A stretch of DNA of 64,000 nt from the NCBI GenBank assembly GCA_001000065.1, contig LCGZ01000004.1:62001-126000 (forward strand), read 5' to 3'. Origin of the DNA: a candidate division TM6 bacterium GW2011_GWF2_43_87 (GTDB taxonomy: Bacteria > Babelota > Babeliae > Babelales > Babelaceae). Of the stretch, positions 53,090 through 63,066 are shown in pieces. The notes beneath the pieces were generated by a model that saw only the letters and a list, made by a program, of their open reading frames with translations, did no database searches and was not told the DNA's origin. The translations under genes and the position numbers were made by a program. Within the stretch, counting starts at the first letter, position 1, and every line of letters starts with the position of its first letter.

Positions 53090-54025
53090 CTATTTTTTCT
53101 CTCTATAGAGTAGCAACATAACAGGTGTTGCTATGTAGATCGAAGAATAGGTACCAAATATAATTCCAATTAAAAGCGCGAGCGATAGGGTGCGTAATAC
53201 CTCACCACCAAAGATAAGGAGTGCAACAACCGTCAGCGCTGTGGCGAAGCTTGTTAAAAGCGTACGCCGTAAGGTCTCATTTATGCTCAAATTTGCGACT
53301 TCATCAGGAGTTCTTTGTTCGTGTCTAAACAGATGTTCGCGAATACGTGAAAAGACAACGATGGTATCATGAATCGAATATCCAAGAACAAACAAAATAG
53401 CTGCCAAGATGTTGAGCGAAATTTCATAGTCAAACCAGATGACAAATGTCAAAATTGCAATTGCATCATGGAAGAGTGAAACAAATGCGCCCATTGCAAA
53501 CGCGAATGATCTGAATCTAAACCAGATGTATAGCAACATCAGTATAAGACTTAAGGTGACAAACCAAACTGCATTTTGCTTTAATTCACCGCCTACACCC
53601 GAACCAACACTATTGGTTTCCAAGATTGTAACGTGTGTATCAGGCAACGCAGCTTCAAGATATTCTCTAAATCTATCTGCAAGACCTTTTGGATCCGTTT
53701 CAACGTTTTTTACACGTACTAAAATTTCGTGATCAGAAAATTCACGTGTGGTTACGCCTTCTGCGTTCTTAGGGCTTAATATACGTTGAACCTCTTCACC
53801 AGATACTTTTCGCGGAAGCTCTTTGCCATCAGGTCCTTTGGAACCTTTTTGGCTAAATCCCATAATTGCCTGTGTTCCACCTGTAAAGTCTACGTTGTAC
53901 ATAAACACCGATCCATTGGTGTTGTATTTATAAATTGCACCACCAATAAAGAGGGCAAAAAGTAGGCCTGAAAGGGCGTAAAAAAGGGGACGATACTTCA
54001 GGAAATCAATCTGTGTTGTTGACAT
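53090..54025 (-). CDS. secF: Protein translocase subunit SecF, 311 aa
   Basis: SecF, with SecD, uses the proton gradient to help proteins finish crossing the inner membrane. First helix YALSGLLFALFIGGAIYKYN, then the periplasmic domain with the GGTQ motif (NVDFTGGTQAIMGF), and a block of five helices with LFVLGYSIHDTIVVFSRIREHL and SINETLRRTLLTSFATALTVVALLIFGG, the SecF signature. The ATG at 54025 has GGAGAG just upstream. secD is not adjacent, which is unusual. It supports the Sec route used by the many signal-peptide proteins around. Confidence 0.95.
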   Translation of the reverse strand: MSTTQIDFLKYRPLFYALSGLLFALFIGGAIYKYNTNGSVFMYNVDFTGGTQAIMGFSQKGSKGPDGKELPRKVSGEEVQRILSPKNAEGVTTREFSDHEILVRVKNVETDPKGLADRFREYLEAALPDTHVTILETNSVGSGVGGELKQNAVWFVTLSLILMLLYIWFRFRSFAFAMGAFVSLFHDAIAILTFVIWFDYEISLNILAAILFVLGYSIHDTIVVFSRIREHLFRHEQRTPDEVANLSINETLRRTLLTSFATALTVVALLIFGGEVLRTLSLALLIGIIFGTYSSIYIATPVMLLLYREKK

Positions 54026-54073
54026 AACTCTCTCCACAGTCAGAAAATGTAAACTTCTAATTCTAAAAGGCTT

Positions 54074-54322
54074 CTAGATAACAGAAACGTATTTACGTCC
54101 CTTTGGTCCATGATGGAACCGAATTTCGCCCGCAGCCACTGCAAAAATGGTGTCATCGCTTCCTAGACCGACATTCTTGCCTGGATGAATGCGAGTGCCG
54201 CGCTGACGTACGATAATTTCGCCGCCGCTAACACGCTGACCATCATACAATTTGACGCCAAGACGTTTACTTATGCTATCACGGTTGTTTTGAGTTGAAC
54301 CACCGGTTTTACTTGTTGCCAT
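54074..54322 (-). CDS. rpmA: 50S ribosomal protein L27
   Basis: Full-length L27 (82 aa): [55 protein letters not shown] and [12 protein letters not shown] are all diagnostic. L27 sits near the peptidyl transferase centre. The usual partner rplU (L21) is not directly upstream. AGGA lies 6 nt before the ATG. It is followed by secF 48 bp away on the same strand, so the two may be cotranscribed. Confidence 0.97.
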   Translation of the reverse strand: MATSKTGGSTQNNRDSISKRLGVKLYDGQRVSGGEIIVRQRGTRIHPGKNVGLGSDDTIFAVAAGEIRFHHGPKGRKYVSVI

Positions 54323-54562
54323 GCTTTATCCTAAAAGAAACTACTACAAAATGGATTAACTTGTGAATTCAAGAAAAGTTTGTCGAAAAACATTTTCAAA
54401 TTTCCCGATACTTTAAGCCTGCCAGAAAAATGAGAAAAGTCAATAATGGTATTAGCCCCAAATGGATGGTAGGGCTGGGATGTTGGGTTGTTATAAAAAA
54501 TGCACGTCTCTTTGTTTATGTCTTATGTATTAATTATGCTTGCAGCACATATTTTATTAATT

Positions 54563-54610
54563 AAAAAGGGCGACGAATTTTAGAATTTCTCTAAAGTTGC
54601 CGCCCTTTTT
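54563..54610. terminator. Bidirectional terminator in the gap upstream of rpmA
   Basis: AAAAAGGGCG (54563-54572) pairs with CGCCCTTTTT (54601-54610), with partial pairing further in. It lies 27 bp after the stop of the 287-aa secreted gene on the minus strand. The rest of the gap 54323-54637 shows nothing else. Confidence 0.75.
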
Positions 54611-54637
54611 ATAGACGGGTATAAGGTTTTTATTGGA

Positions 54638-55501
54638 TTAACTATTTTTCTTTTGTTGCTTTTGTCTCTCTTTTATTTCGTCTTTAGTGTACTTTTCTAA
54701 TATAGGTTTTAGTGCGGTACTAGTAGCGATAAAGTAGGGGAGATTTTTAGATCCCAGTTCTTGTTTAAAACCTGCACTTATCATTTGGAATTCTTCTGAC
54801 TTTCGCATCAAAACATACTTTTTGTATTTAATTAAGAAAAAATCAAGAGCGATAGGGTCGGATCCTCTGATTAGGTTGAAGAATTCTAGGACGAGTATTT
54901 TCTTTAGTCCAACTTGATTGTCGCCTGTAATTTTGTTAATTGCCCAGTCGCAGCAGTCACCTTGCTTGGCGCTTAAGGCTTTACGAAATGCTTGGAGTAA
55001 AATAAACGTTTCAATTGTCTTTGTGCCTTTGAAAAAAAGCTTTAAGGTTTCAAGGTTTTTACATGCTGCTAAAGACGCATAGTAGGTGGTGCCATCTTGA
55101 TCGTCGTTATAAGTTTTTGTTTTTAACTCGGGCGCTTTTTTAAGAATGATTTCAATTTTTTTTGAAATATTGTTGTCAGCGCTTTGATCTTTTAATGTTT
55201 CCAAAAGGAGCTTTTCATAAGCATTACTTTTTTTATTTTGGCTTTTACATGCCTGAAGCTTGTTCCAAAAAGTTGTTTCGTTGGTTTTGTCATCAAGGTC
55301 AAAGAACCTGAGGCTAGCATCTTTTTCGTACAGTGTTAAAGCGCCCTCAAAGTCGTTTTGCTTTATGCGCTGGAGTAAGTCGGTAATTAACGTTTCTGAC
55401 GGATAGATATGCCGATAACATTCTTGATTGCCTATCATGCATAGCAATGGCGATGCAAGAAAAACAGTTGTAAAGGAAAGACTTTTTATTAATTTATTCA
55501 T
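54638..55501 (-). CDS. Secreted helical, ankyrin-like protein, 287 aa
   Basis: Signal peptide MNKLIKSLSFTTVFLASPLLCM; AGAGG lies 6 nt before the ATG. Helical pairs such as RIKQNDFEGALTLYEKDASLRF and DQDGTTYYASLAACKNLETLKLFFKG look like degenerate ankyrin or similar alpha-solenoid repeats, but the match is poor. It resembles in style the N-terminal parts of the GNAT-like array, without a GNAT part. Function unknown. Confidence 0.55.
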   Translation of the reverse strand: MNKLIKSLSFTTVFLASPLLCMIGNQECYRHIYPSETLITDLLQRIKQNDFEGALTLYEKDASLRFFDLDDKTNETTFWNKLQACKSQNKKSNAYEKLLLETLKDQSADNNISKKIEIILKKAPELKTKTYNDDQDGTTYYASLAACKNLETLKLFFKGTKTIETFILLQAFRKALSAKQGDCCDWAINKITGDNQVGLKKILVLEFFNLIRGSDPIALDFFLIKYKKYVLMRKSEEFQMISAGFKQELGSKNLPYFIATSTALKPILEKYTKDEIKERQKQQKKNS

Positions 55502-55601
55502 AAAACCTCTCTAGTTATTAGAATTATATTTAAGACTATGTTAAATTATTTTAAGTATAAAATTAAAATGACATATTTTTTTCTATATGTAAAGAAAAAA
55601 A

Positions 55602-56927
55602 TTATTCTTCTTTCATTCTTTTCTTTAATAATGCCCAATAATCGAGTCGTTTTTGAATCTCTTTTTCAAATCCAAAGATGCTTGGGGTGTAGAAGTTAGG
55701 GGTGCCTAATTTTTCAGGTAAAAAACTTTGTCCTGAAAAGGCATCAGACTCTTCGTGTTCGTATTTATAACCTTTTCCATATCCAAGATTGCGCATAAGT
55801 TTGGTGGGTGCATTACGAATATGGAGGGGCACGGGATCGTTACGTGTTTCTGCAACTGCTTTTTTTGCACTTCCTATAGCTGTATACGTTTTATTAGATT
55901 TTGGTGCGGTTGCAAGGTAGATGACGCATTGAGCGAGTGCAACGTCGCATTCTGGGTATCCCAAAAAATGCGTAGCCTGTTGTGCAGCTACGGCTTGAAC
56001 AAGAGCGTTTGGATCGGCAAGGCCAATGTCTTCGCTTGCAAAGCGAATGAGTCGGCGAACAATATATAGGGGGTCTGCTCCTCCTTCGATCATACGGGCA
56101 AGCCAGTAGAGAGCAGCTTGCACATCCGAATCGCGCAATGATTTGTGTAGTGCAGAGATGAGATTATAATGCTCCTCGCCTCCTTTATCAAATGCTACAT
56201 GTCGACCGGAAATAGTAGACTGCATTGTTTCTAAGGTTACAACTCGATGATTGTTCTTAAGTTCTGCAGTTTGGACTGCATGATCTAGAGCTGTTAGAGC
56301 AACTCGAGCATCTCCGTTTGCATAGTTTATAAGGAGTGAACGAGCATCTGTTTCAAGAATGGGTTCATGTGATGCTAGGCCGTTTTCGCGGTCTTCCAGG
56401 GTTCGATCAACCAGGTGCCCAATATGGGGGTCTTCGAGTGGATTTAAGGTGTAGACTGTGCAGCGGCTTAGTAGCGCTGCATTGATTTCAAAAGAAGGAT
56501 TTTCTGTGGTGGCGCCCATTAAAATAAGAGTTCCTCTTTCCACAGGTTGAAGGAAGGCGTCCTGCTGGGCTTTATTAAAGCGGTGAATCTCGTCTACAAA
56601 GAGGATGGTGCTTTTCATCCCCGATTTTATACGCTCTTCAGACTGTTCAATAATTTCTTTTACATCCTTTGTGCCATTAAATACGGCATTGAATGATACA
56701 AAAGTACGTTTTGTAGTATGTGCAATAACCGAAGCAATCGTGGTCTTTCCTATGCCAGGTGGTCCCCAAAAGATGTAATTGCCTAGCGTATCGTTAATTA
56801 TGGCGCGATACAGTGGCTTATCTGGTGCAAGTACATGTTCTTGTCCCACAATGTCTTCAATTTTTTGAGGGCGCATGCGTTGAGCGAGCGGGGGCGTGTG
56901 GGTATTAAATAGGTTCTGTTGTGTCAT
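55602..56927 (-). CDS. rarA: Replication-associated recombination protein A (RarA/MgsA), 441 aa
   Basis: AAA+ ATPase acting at stalled replication forks. PLAQRMRPQKIEDIVGQEHVL opens the family, Walker A GPPGIGKT is at 55-62, Walker B ILFVDEIHRF, then the sensor ATTENPSFEINAALLSRC and the MgsA C-terminal tetramerisation region (ALYWLARMIEGGADPLYIVRRLIRFASEDIGLADP). Length is normal. Its start is 7 bp after the stop of the thioesterase-like gene upstream, with no clear ribosome binding site, suggesting coupling. Confidence 0.95.
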   Translation of the reverse strand: MTQQNLFNTHTPPLAQRMRPQKIEDIVGQEHVLAPDKPLYRAIINDTLGNYIFWGPPGIGKTTIASVIAHTTKRTFVSFNAVFNGTKDVKEIIEQSEERIKSGMKSTILFVDEIHRFNKAQQDAFLQPVERGTLILMGATTENPSFEINAALLSRCTVYTLNPLEDPHIGHLVDRTLEDRENGLASHEPILETDARSLLINYANGDARVALTALDHAVQTAELKNNHRVVTLETMQSTISGRHVAFDKGGEEHYNLISALHKSLRDSDVQAALYWLARMIEGGADPLYIVRRLIRFASEDIGLADPNALVQAVAAQQATHFLGYPECDVALAQCVIYLATAPKSNKTYTAIGSAKKAVAETRNDPVPLHIRNAPTKLMRNLGYGKGYKYEHEESDAFSGQSFLPEKLGTPNFYTPSIFGFEKEIQKRLDYWALLKKRMKEE

Positions 56928-56934
56928 TTGTCAT

Positions 56935-58056
56935 CTATTTCTTAATGTCTGCGTAGGAGTAGGTGTTCCATTGTTTTTGTCCTTCATTTATGGCGTTCAT
57001 AATGGCCTCAATCATTTTGGGGTTTTGGTGGCCATGTTGGTCTGTGTCAACTTCTGTAAAGAAAGCGCGTTTTTGGTTGTAGAGGGTTTTGAATCCTAAA
57101 AGGTTTTTCCTGTATTGTGCCGTTTCTTCAAATGATGTTTTAATTTTGCTGCTAGAGCCCTTTTTGTAAAAACGAAATAGCGCGGATTGTGGTGGTAGGA
57201 TTTTAGGGTCTTCTGAGGCGCCGAAAAAGTTCCAGAAGTTAACGGCGCTAATATTTTTTATAAACTGTTCAGAATCGGAGTGGTCTAATTCATTGTTGTA
57301 GCGTGGGAGTACGGCGCAGCAATTTTTATATTTCTTCAATGCCATGGGATCTTTCCAGAAGCCTGCAAAGCTACTTTTTTCTTGAATTTCTGGTTTGTAA
57401 AGTAGAGGTGTTCCTGCCGAAACCAACCCGTTTGATGCTATGGATGATAGGGTTGATCCAAATAATAGGAATTTTTGCCAGGCCGTAAGGTGGTTTAAAA
57501 TTTGTGTTATAGATTGGCTTTGTAGAGTGGCACATGTCTCTTCTAGGTGATTTTGAGCTTTTTTATCTTCTGGTATTCCGTAATATCCCGCCTGCATTCC
57601 ACAGACTAGAATAGCATGAAAAATGGCTGAAATCTGCTGATCTTTGTAGTTTATTAGGTGCTTATGTAGATATTTTTCTATCCAGAATCTTAACGTAAGC
57701 GCGCTTTGAGAGCTTCCAATTGCCATGACTGGACTCTTTATTTTATTAGCAATTTGTTTTGTCCACGCTTGTTCTATGAGATCGATTATACTTTCAAGGT
57801 TCTGGAGAGCTATTTCAGGTTTACCATCTCCAAGAACTAGGGTAGTGCAGGATACATTAGGGTATTTTTTAACAATTTCATCTTTTAACAATTTGAAGCT
57901 ATCGGGGTAGTTTCCTTCAGATTCAGAGAGAAAAACTATGGGTAGCGGGGTGTTATTTTGCATTCCATGGCTGAGCGTGAATAGGCACAAAAGTGCTGCG
58001 TACAGTAATTTAACAGGTGCTTTTTCTCTAGTTAAAAGATTTGATAAAAGTATCAT
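56935..58056 (-). CDS. Secreted palmitoyl-protein thioesterase (PPT1)-like hydrolase, 373 aa
   Basis: Start at 58056: GGGGGA 8 nt upstream and a signal segment (VKLLYAALLCLFTLSHG). The fold and residues follow eukaryotic PPT1: nucleophile elbow MAIGSSQSA (S116, PPT1 GFSQGG), then CGMQAGYYGIPE (PPT1 GGQHQGVFGLP), FWKDP (PPT1 YWHDP), a conserved FFGASEDPKILPPQSALFRFYKKG block with the likely Asp283 (PPT1 VDPVDSEWFGFYRSG), and DQHGH with His341 (PPT1 GDHLQL). PPT1 removes S-palmitoyl groups from proteins. If exported to the host, it would act on host membrane-anchored proteins (inference). Directly upstream of rarA. Confidence 0.65.
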   Translation of the reverse strand: MILLSNLLTREKAPVKLLYAALLCLFTLSHGMQNNTPLPIVFLSESEGNYPDSFKLLKDEIVKKYPNVSCTTLVLGDGKPEIALQNLESIIDLIEQAWTKQIANKIKSPVMAIGSSQSALTLRFWIEKYLHKHLINYKDQQISAIFHAILVCGMQAGYYGIPEDKKAQNHLEETCATLQSQSITQILNHLTAWQKFLLFGSTLSSIASNGLVSAGTPLLYKPEIQEKSSFAGFWKDPMALKKYKNCCAVLPRYNNELDHSDSEQFIKNISAVNFWNFFGASEDPKILPPQSALFRFYKKGSSSKIKTSFEETAQYRKNLLGFKTLYNQKRAFFTEVDTDQHGHQNPKMIEAIMNAINEGQKQWNTYSYADIKK

Positions 58057-58340
58057 TTTGTCTTCCCCCTTAATACTAATAATACAGGCCCTTTGCTTAG
58101 AAGGGTATAGAAAAAGGGCGGGTAAAGTCAACGGATCTATTAACTCCTAAGTACCTTGGATCACAAGGCTCTCTTTCCCGTCGGACGAGATGCCAAATTT
58201 AATGGTGTTTTTTATGCCACGAGTTTTTAGTTCAGTCTCATAAATACCTCACAAGTAGCGGGGCGAAATGACTTAAAATCAGGTTACCATAAAGCTGAGC
58301 GTATCTGTCTTTTTTATGGGGTGGGATGTGATTGTTTTTA

Positions 58341-60899
58341 CTACTCAAAGGTGATCGAATTCCCCTTCATAACCACTTTGAATTCCTTCTTCTCGGGATT
58401 TTTTAGAATAACCTGTGAGAGAGGAACGGTAAGCTGTTGTTGGATGGTGCGTTTTAGCGGTCGAGCTCCAAATTCCGGCTGGAATCCTTCTTCTGCAAGT
58501 TTTTGAACTACTTGTGGATCGATATCTAGGGTAATCTGTTGGCGTGTCAACCGTTTTTTAAGCTCTGCAACCTGTATCTTTGCGATTTCAACCACGCTTT
58601 CTTGCGATAGGCGGTTAAAGAATACAATGGTATCAATACGGTTTAAAAATTCGGGGCGGAACGTTTTGTGCAACATATCCGTGATCTGTTTTTTAACGGA
58701 ATCATTAATTTCAGGCGCTTCTAGAATGATCTGTGCTCCAAGATTTGAGGTCATGATAATGACGGTGTTTTTGAATGAGACCGTACGTCCTTGCCCATCG
58801 GTTAGACTACCTTCGTCTAGGATTTGTAGGAAGATGTTAAATACGTCTGGGTGAGCCTTTTCGATTTCATCAAAAAGAATAACGCTAAAAGGATGGCGTC
58901 GGACTGATTCGGTAAGCTGTCCGCCTTCTTCATATCCAACGTAGCCAGGAGGAGCTCCAATGAGCCGTGCAACAGAATGCTTTTCCATATACTCGCTCAT
59001 ATCAATACGAATGAGTTTATGTTCATCGTTGAACAGAAAGTCTGCAAGTGTCTTTGCTACTTCAGTTTTACCTACCCCTGTTGGTCCTAAAAACAAGAAG
59101 GATCCTATGGGCCGATTGGGCTCGGTTAGGCCTGCGCGATGCATTTGAATTGCATGGGTAATGTGTGTAACTGCCTCATCTTGTCCTACTACTCGTTTAT
59201 GCAGGGTGTCTGCCATGGAGATGATTTTTTCAGCCTCTGATTTTTCTAATTTTTCAACGGGTATGCCAGTCCATCGGGCTAGCACCTTTGCAATGTCGTG
59301 CTCGTCCACTGCGTCTTTTATAAGGCGCGCGGAACCATTTTTAAGAAGGGCAGTTGCTGCTTCTAATTCTTTCTCAAGCTGTGTGAGTTTGCCATATTTT
59401 ATTTCGGAAGCGCGGGCATAATCACCGGCGCGTTCTGCTCGCTCAAATTCAATATGCGCTTTTTCTATCTGCTCTTTGAGAACCCGTAGTTTCTCAATAG
59501 GTGCTTTTTCGGCTTTCCATTGGTTGATAAGAGTTTGGTGTTCTTCTTTGAGTCGCGCAAGCTCATGTTCAAGGTCTGAAAGCCTCTTTTTTGAAGCATC
59601 ATCTTTTTCTTTTGAAAGGGCTACCTTCTCAATTTCAAGCTGCCTGATTTTACGCGCAAGGCGGTCGACGTTTTCGGGCTGTGAGTCGATGGCCATTTTA
59701 ACCATAGAGGCTGCCTCGTCAACAAGGTCAATGGCTTTGTCAGGTAAAAAACGATCGGGTATATTTTGTGCGGATAGATTTACGGCTGCAACCAGGGCCT
59801 GGTCTTTGATATGGATTCCATGGTGCAGTTCGTATCGTTCCTTAAGGCCTCGCAGGATTGACAGGGCATCTTCGACGGTAGGCTCTTCAACTAAAACCTT
59901 CTGAAAGCGGCGTTCAAGGGCGGCGTCTTTTTCAATATATTTTTTGTATTCTTTGATAGTGGTTGCGCCTATACAGTGTAATGTTCCGCGTGCAAGGGCA
60001 GGTTTTAGAAGGTTTGAAGCATCCATGCCTCCACTCCCCGCTGCACCAGCGCCGACTAGCATATGTAATTCGTCTATAAACAGAATGATATTTTCATCGC
60101 TCTCTTCTATAGTTTTTAAAACGCCCTTTAACCGTTCTTCAAACTCGCCTTGAAATTTAGCGCCTGCTATCAAGAGCCCTAGGTCTAAGGAATAGATGGA
60201 GCTATTCTGAAGCGATTCAGGAACGTCTCGGTTTATGATGCGTTGTGCGATGCCTTCGACTATAGCTGTTTTTCCTACTCCAGGTTCACCAATTAATACG
60301 GGATTGTTTTTGGTGCGGCGTGATAGAATTTGTACTACGCGTCGTATCTCTTCGTGTCGGCCAATGACAGGATCAAGTTTGCCTTGTCGGGCCTGTTCTG
60401 TGATATTTTGGCAATATTTTTTTAGAATTTCGTATTGATTTTCGGCATTTTTGTCAGACACATTTTTACCTTTTCTTATGGTTTGCATATGTCCAAGGAG
60501 CGCTTGTCGATTGAACTTTGATTGCGAAAGAAAGCTTAATAGGGAATTTGGTAGATCCGACTGAATTAGGGCCAAAAGAATGTGCTCTAAGCTGATGAAG
60601 GAATCTCCTAGTTGAGAAGCTTCTTTCTGTGCAGTGGATAAGAGATTTTCAATTCTTTGGTCGGAGGCTAATTGCCCCCCTTTTGCAGCGGGGAGGTTAG
60701 ATAATTCTTTATCAACTAGTTCTTGTAGGTGGGGGATTGAGACGCCTATTACTTTATAAAAGGAGCGACAGAATTCATTTCCAAGGGACGCTGCAAGCAG
60801 GTGTAGGGGGAGTAAGACAGGATTGCTCTTGTCTCGGGCCTGCTTGACAGCGTTATTAAAAAGTTCTTGTGCCGAATTGGTTAAATTGTCTAGATTCAT
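58341..60899 (-). CDS. clpB: ATP-dependent chaperone ClpB, 852 aa
   Basis: Disaggregase working with DnaK. Clp N-domain repeats (residues ~1-145), first AAA+ with GEPGVGKT near 205, the ClpB-specific coiled-coil middle domain (~400-520, [20 protein letters not shown] and following heptads), second AAA+ with GPTGVGKT near 600, and the C-terminal small domain. Length is typical. No P element that would mark ClpA or ClpX. Preceded by a good sigma-70-like promoter rather than a clear heat-shock one. Confidence 0.97.
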   Translation of the reverse strand: MNLDNLTNSAQELFNNAVKQARDKSNPVLLPLHLLAASLGNEFCRSFYKVIGVSIPHLQELVDKELSNLPAAKGGQLASDQRIENLLSTAQKEASQLGDSFISLEHILLALIQSDLPNSLLSFLSQSKFNRQALLGHMQTIRKGKNVSDKNAENQYEILKKYCQNITEQARQGKLDPVIGRHEEIRRVVQILSRRTKNNPVLIGEPGVGKTAIVEGIAQRIINRDVPESLQNSSIYSLDLGLLIAGAKFQGEFEERLKGVLKTIEESDENIILFIDELHMLVGAGAAGSGGMDASNLLKPALARGTLHCIGATTIKEYKKYIEKDAALERRFQKVLVEEPTVEDALSILRGLKERYELHHGIHIKDQALVAAVNLSAQNIPDRFLPDKAIDLVDEAASMVKMAIDSQPENVDRLARKIRQLEIEKVALSKEKDDASKKRLSDLEHELARLKEEHQTLINQWKAEKAPIEKLRVLKEQIEKAHIEFERAERAGDYARASEIKYGKLTQLEKELEAATALLKNGSARLIKDAVDEHDIAKVLARWTGIPVEKLEKSEAEKIISMADTLHKRVVGQDEAVTHITHAIQMHRAGLTEPNRPIGSFLFLGPTGVGKTEVAKTLADFLFNDEHKLIRIDMSEYMEKHSVARLIGAPPGYVGYEEGGQLTESVRRHPFSVILFDEIEKAHPDVFNIFLQILDEGSLTDGQGRTVSFKNTVIIMTSNLGAQIILEAPEINDSVKKQITDMLHKTFRPEFLNRIDTIVFFNRLSQESVVEIAKIQVAELKKRLTRQQITLDIDPQVVQKLAEEGFQPEFGARPLKRTIQQQLTVPLSQVILKNPEKKEFKVVMKGNSITFE

Positions 60900-60923
60900 A
60901 ATTCTTTCCCACTCATTTTTTTA

Positions 60924-60952
60924 CCTATAGGTACTCTCAACACTTTTCTCAA
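60924..60952 (-). promoter_or_regulatory. clpB promoter
   Basis: On the minus strand TTGAGA (60947-60952), 17 bp, TATAGG (60924-60929), ending 25 bp before the clpB start. No CIRCE-type inverted repeat is visible. Confidence 0.5.
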
Positions 60953-60977
60953 AGTATGGAACGGTAGTGCTCAAAAA

Positions 60978-61469
60978 TCAAGCGGCCTTTTTTGGGGGGG
61001 TTGAAGTTGTTTTGATTGGCGTTCTGTATGATAGAGGCGGAACGTAAAACCAGTTGAAAAAATTTGCTTTCATCTGGTCTATTGACGCTTTAAAACAGCA
61101 CGGTGAAAGACCATGTTTTTTGTAGAAAAATTCTACATTTTTTTCAACTTTTGAAAGCCCTTCAATACGTTTTTGTAGAAGTTGAATCATCTCTTCTGGG
61201 GGGCGGTTGATAAATTTAAAATTTGCTTCGGTGCAGGTTATATCGCAAATTTTTCGAAGTTCTTGGATATACTCTCTATTTAGCAAGGATAACTCCTCTT
61301 TTTGTTTAAGAGTTAGGAAGCAGTTTTTGCACATCTCCGGTGCGAGTGTAGGAGTGAAGGTGCGCTGCAGGTGCGGTGAGGTCCAAGATCCTGCCGCTTC
61401 AAAACATATTCCACAGAGCACTAATATTAGTGCACGGCTACTTATCATACGTATAGTTATTTTCTTCAT
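60978..61469 (-). CDS. Small secreted cysteine-containing protein, 163 aa
   Basis: GGAG 7 nt before the ATG; signal peptide MKKITIRMISSRALILVLCGICFEAAG. The mature region has six cysteines, including CKNC and PCC, and a helical middle (EELSLLNREYIQELRKICDITC, EMIQLLQKRIEGLSKVEKNVEFF), with a Pro/Thr/Lys-rich C-terminus. No domain is recognised. Disulfide bonding after export is plausible. Confidence 0.6.
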   Translation of the reverse strand: MKKITIRMISSRALILVLCGICFEAAGSWTSPHLQRTFTPTLAPEMCKNCFLTLKQKEELSLLNREYIQELRKICDITCTEANFKFINRPPEEMIQLLQKRIEGLSKVEKNVEFFYKKHGLSPCCFKASIDQMKANFFNWFYVPPLSYRTPIKTTSTPPKKAA

Positions 61470-61626
61470 GATGGACTCCTTCTCTAAAGGACACTTATAG
61501 TGAGTTATTTCTTTCTGTTATCATAGTAGCATAAAGTATTTTCAAATAGAAAGAAATTTTTAAAAAAGTTTAAAATATGCTTGTAGTTCTAGAGTTTTTT
61601 ATGAAGAAAGTATTTTTCTAAAATTT

Positions 61627-62622
61627 TTACTCAAAACTAAAACAGATTCTTAGGTCATCAAAACGAGAAGGTTTCTTCTCTGCTTTTTTAACCGCTTCTT
61701 TATCAAGATTGGTGTAAAAGTAGTGGATAGAGTGGGTGAGAAAGGTATCGGGGTTTTCAAGTTCGAGTGTGTCTACAAGTTTCGTTTTTGGGATGCGTGT
61801 ATCGGTTCGCTTGCCTTTATAAAGATTTAGGGCGGTTTTTAAGTAAGGAACAATAGTAGAGGCCCCCGCGGGAACGGTTGGGAGTGGGTCTGCTTGTAAA
61901 AGAGCCATGAGCACAGAGGTTATGAGGGGTAGATTGGCCTCTTTATTGAGGGTGGTTTTTTTTAGAGGGACAATGGATTTTGTAAATTGTAAGCAACTGT
62001 CTTCTGAAAGTAGGTCAAATGCGCCTATTGAATGAATGTTCTTTTTGGTAGTATCGGCACCTGCTAGTATGAGGATGCGTATGAGGGCTAAATTATTGAG
62101 TCGGCAGGCTTCGTGTAAGGGGGTATAAGATTCGTTGTCAGCGGTATTAATATTTGCTCCTGCATGAATAAGTTCTTTGATTACATCAATCTTATTTTTA
62201 GTACATGCCTGAAAAAGTGGAGTGTGGCCCCAGTGGTCTCGAACGTCTGGTGAAACGCCTGCATTGATAAGCAGTTTAACTATTTTAAGATATCCGTGTG
62301 TACAGGCATTATGTAGGTCGGTTTCATTTGAAAGTGGATCAAGTATGTCAAGTCGCGCTCCTTCTTCGATTAGAAACTTAGCAACCTTGACGTGTCCATG
62401 GTTGCACGCCCAGCGAAAGGGGGTATAGCCCATGGGATCTTTGCCGTTAATATCTGCGCCTTGTAAGCGGATGTAATAAATGACGTCTTTTAGATCACCA
62501 TCACAGGCAGCGTCTAAAAGTTTTGTAGTTGCCCAGATGTCTGTTGAGATGGTTGAGTTGCTGGCGATTAAGCTCGAGGCTAAAAACAAGAGCGATAGGA
62601 GGGCTGGTTTTAAGGGCATCAT
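61627..62622 (-). CDS. Secreted ankyrin protein with a conserved C-terminal domain, 331 aa
   Basis: Signal peptide MMPLKPALLSLLFLASSLIAS; five ankyrin repeats at about 28-205 (for example YTPFRWACNHGHVKVAKFLIEEGA, HTPLFQACTKNKIDVIKELIHAGAN). The C-terminal ~110 residues (VPYLKTALNLYKGKR, LELENPDTFLTHSIHYFYTNL, RFDDLRICFSF) are homologous to the displaced 3' part of the frameshifted ankyrin gene near 50 kb. So a non-ankyrin domain travels with this ankyrin family and could carry its activity. No known fold recognised. Confidence 0.8.
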   Translation of the reverse strand: MMPLKPALLSLLFLASSLIASNSTISTDIWATTKLLDAACDGDLKDVIYYIRLQGADINGKDPMGYTPFRWACNHGHVKVAKFLIEEGARLDILDPLSNETDLHNACTHGYLKIVKLLINAGVSPDVRDHWGHTPLFQACTKNKIDVIKELIHAGANINTADNESYTPLHEACRLNNLALIRILILAGADTTKKNIHSIGAFDLLSEDSCLQFTKSIVPLKKTTLNKEANLPLITSVLMALLQADPLPTVPAGASTIVPYLKTALNLYKGKRTDTRIPKTKLVDTLELENPDTFLTHSIHYFYTNLDKEAVKKAEKKPSRFDDLRICFSFE

Positions 62623-62793
62623 TAGGGAAAAACATTCTTTTAAAGGGTTTTATTCATCAAAATTAGTTTATCCAAAGTAATTAAAAAGGGCGAGTTTAAT
62701 AAGGGTTTTTTAGATCTTGTTTTTGTTGATAGGGCTTTGTTATGATCAAAAAAGAGGAGTTTCTGATTTTAGTGTTTTATTTGGGGGTAGTGT

Positions 62794-62958
62794 ATGAAAG
62801 AAATATCATCAACGATGGTGTGGGTAGCGGGATTTTTTCTCGTGGCAAGTTTAGCTTTAAGTCCTATATTTTTTATTGAAACTATAATGGAAACTAGTGC
62901 TCAAGCTGCTGCAGAGACCCCTTTTAATAATTACAATACTTTGTCAGGAGTAGGTTAA
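62794..62958 (+). CDS. Small membrane or secreted peptide, 54 aa
   Basis: GGGGG ends about 7 nt before the ATG. The sequence MKEISSTMVWVAGFFLVASL continues hydrophobic to about residue 30 and ends with a short Ala/Asn/Thr-rich tail (SAQAAAETPFNNYNTL). It is followed within 35 bp by a strong terminator. Too short for standard ORF cut-offs. It may be a small membrane protein; function unknown. Confidence 0.5.
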   Translation: MKEISSTMVWVAGFFLVASLALSPIFFIETIMETSAQAAAETPFNNYNTLSGVG

Positions 62959-62991
62959 CGCTCTATGCCTTGCGATTACCGATTGTTTAAT

Positions 62992-63045
62992 AAAACTAGA
63001 GGGGTATGCGAAGTATGTTTTACCCCGCATACCCCTCTAGTTTTT
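62992..63045. terminator. Bidirectional terminator after the 54-aa gene
   Basis: AAAACTAGAGGGGTATGCG (62992-63010) pairs perfectly with 63026-63044, with A4 and T5 tracts at the ends and a 15-nt loop. It also closes the minus-strand gene ending at 63067. Confidence 0.85.
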
Positions 63046-63066
63046 AATATAGCTATCGTATAAATG

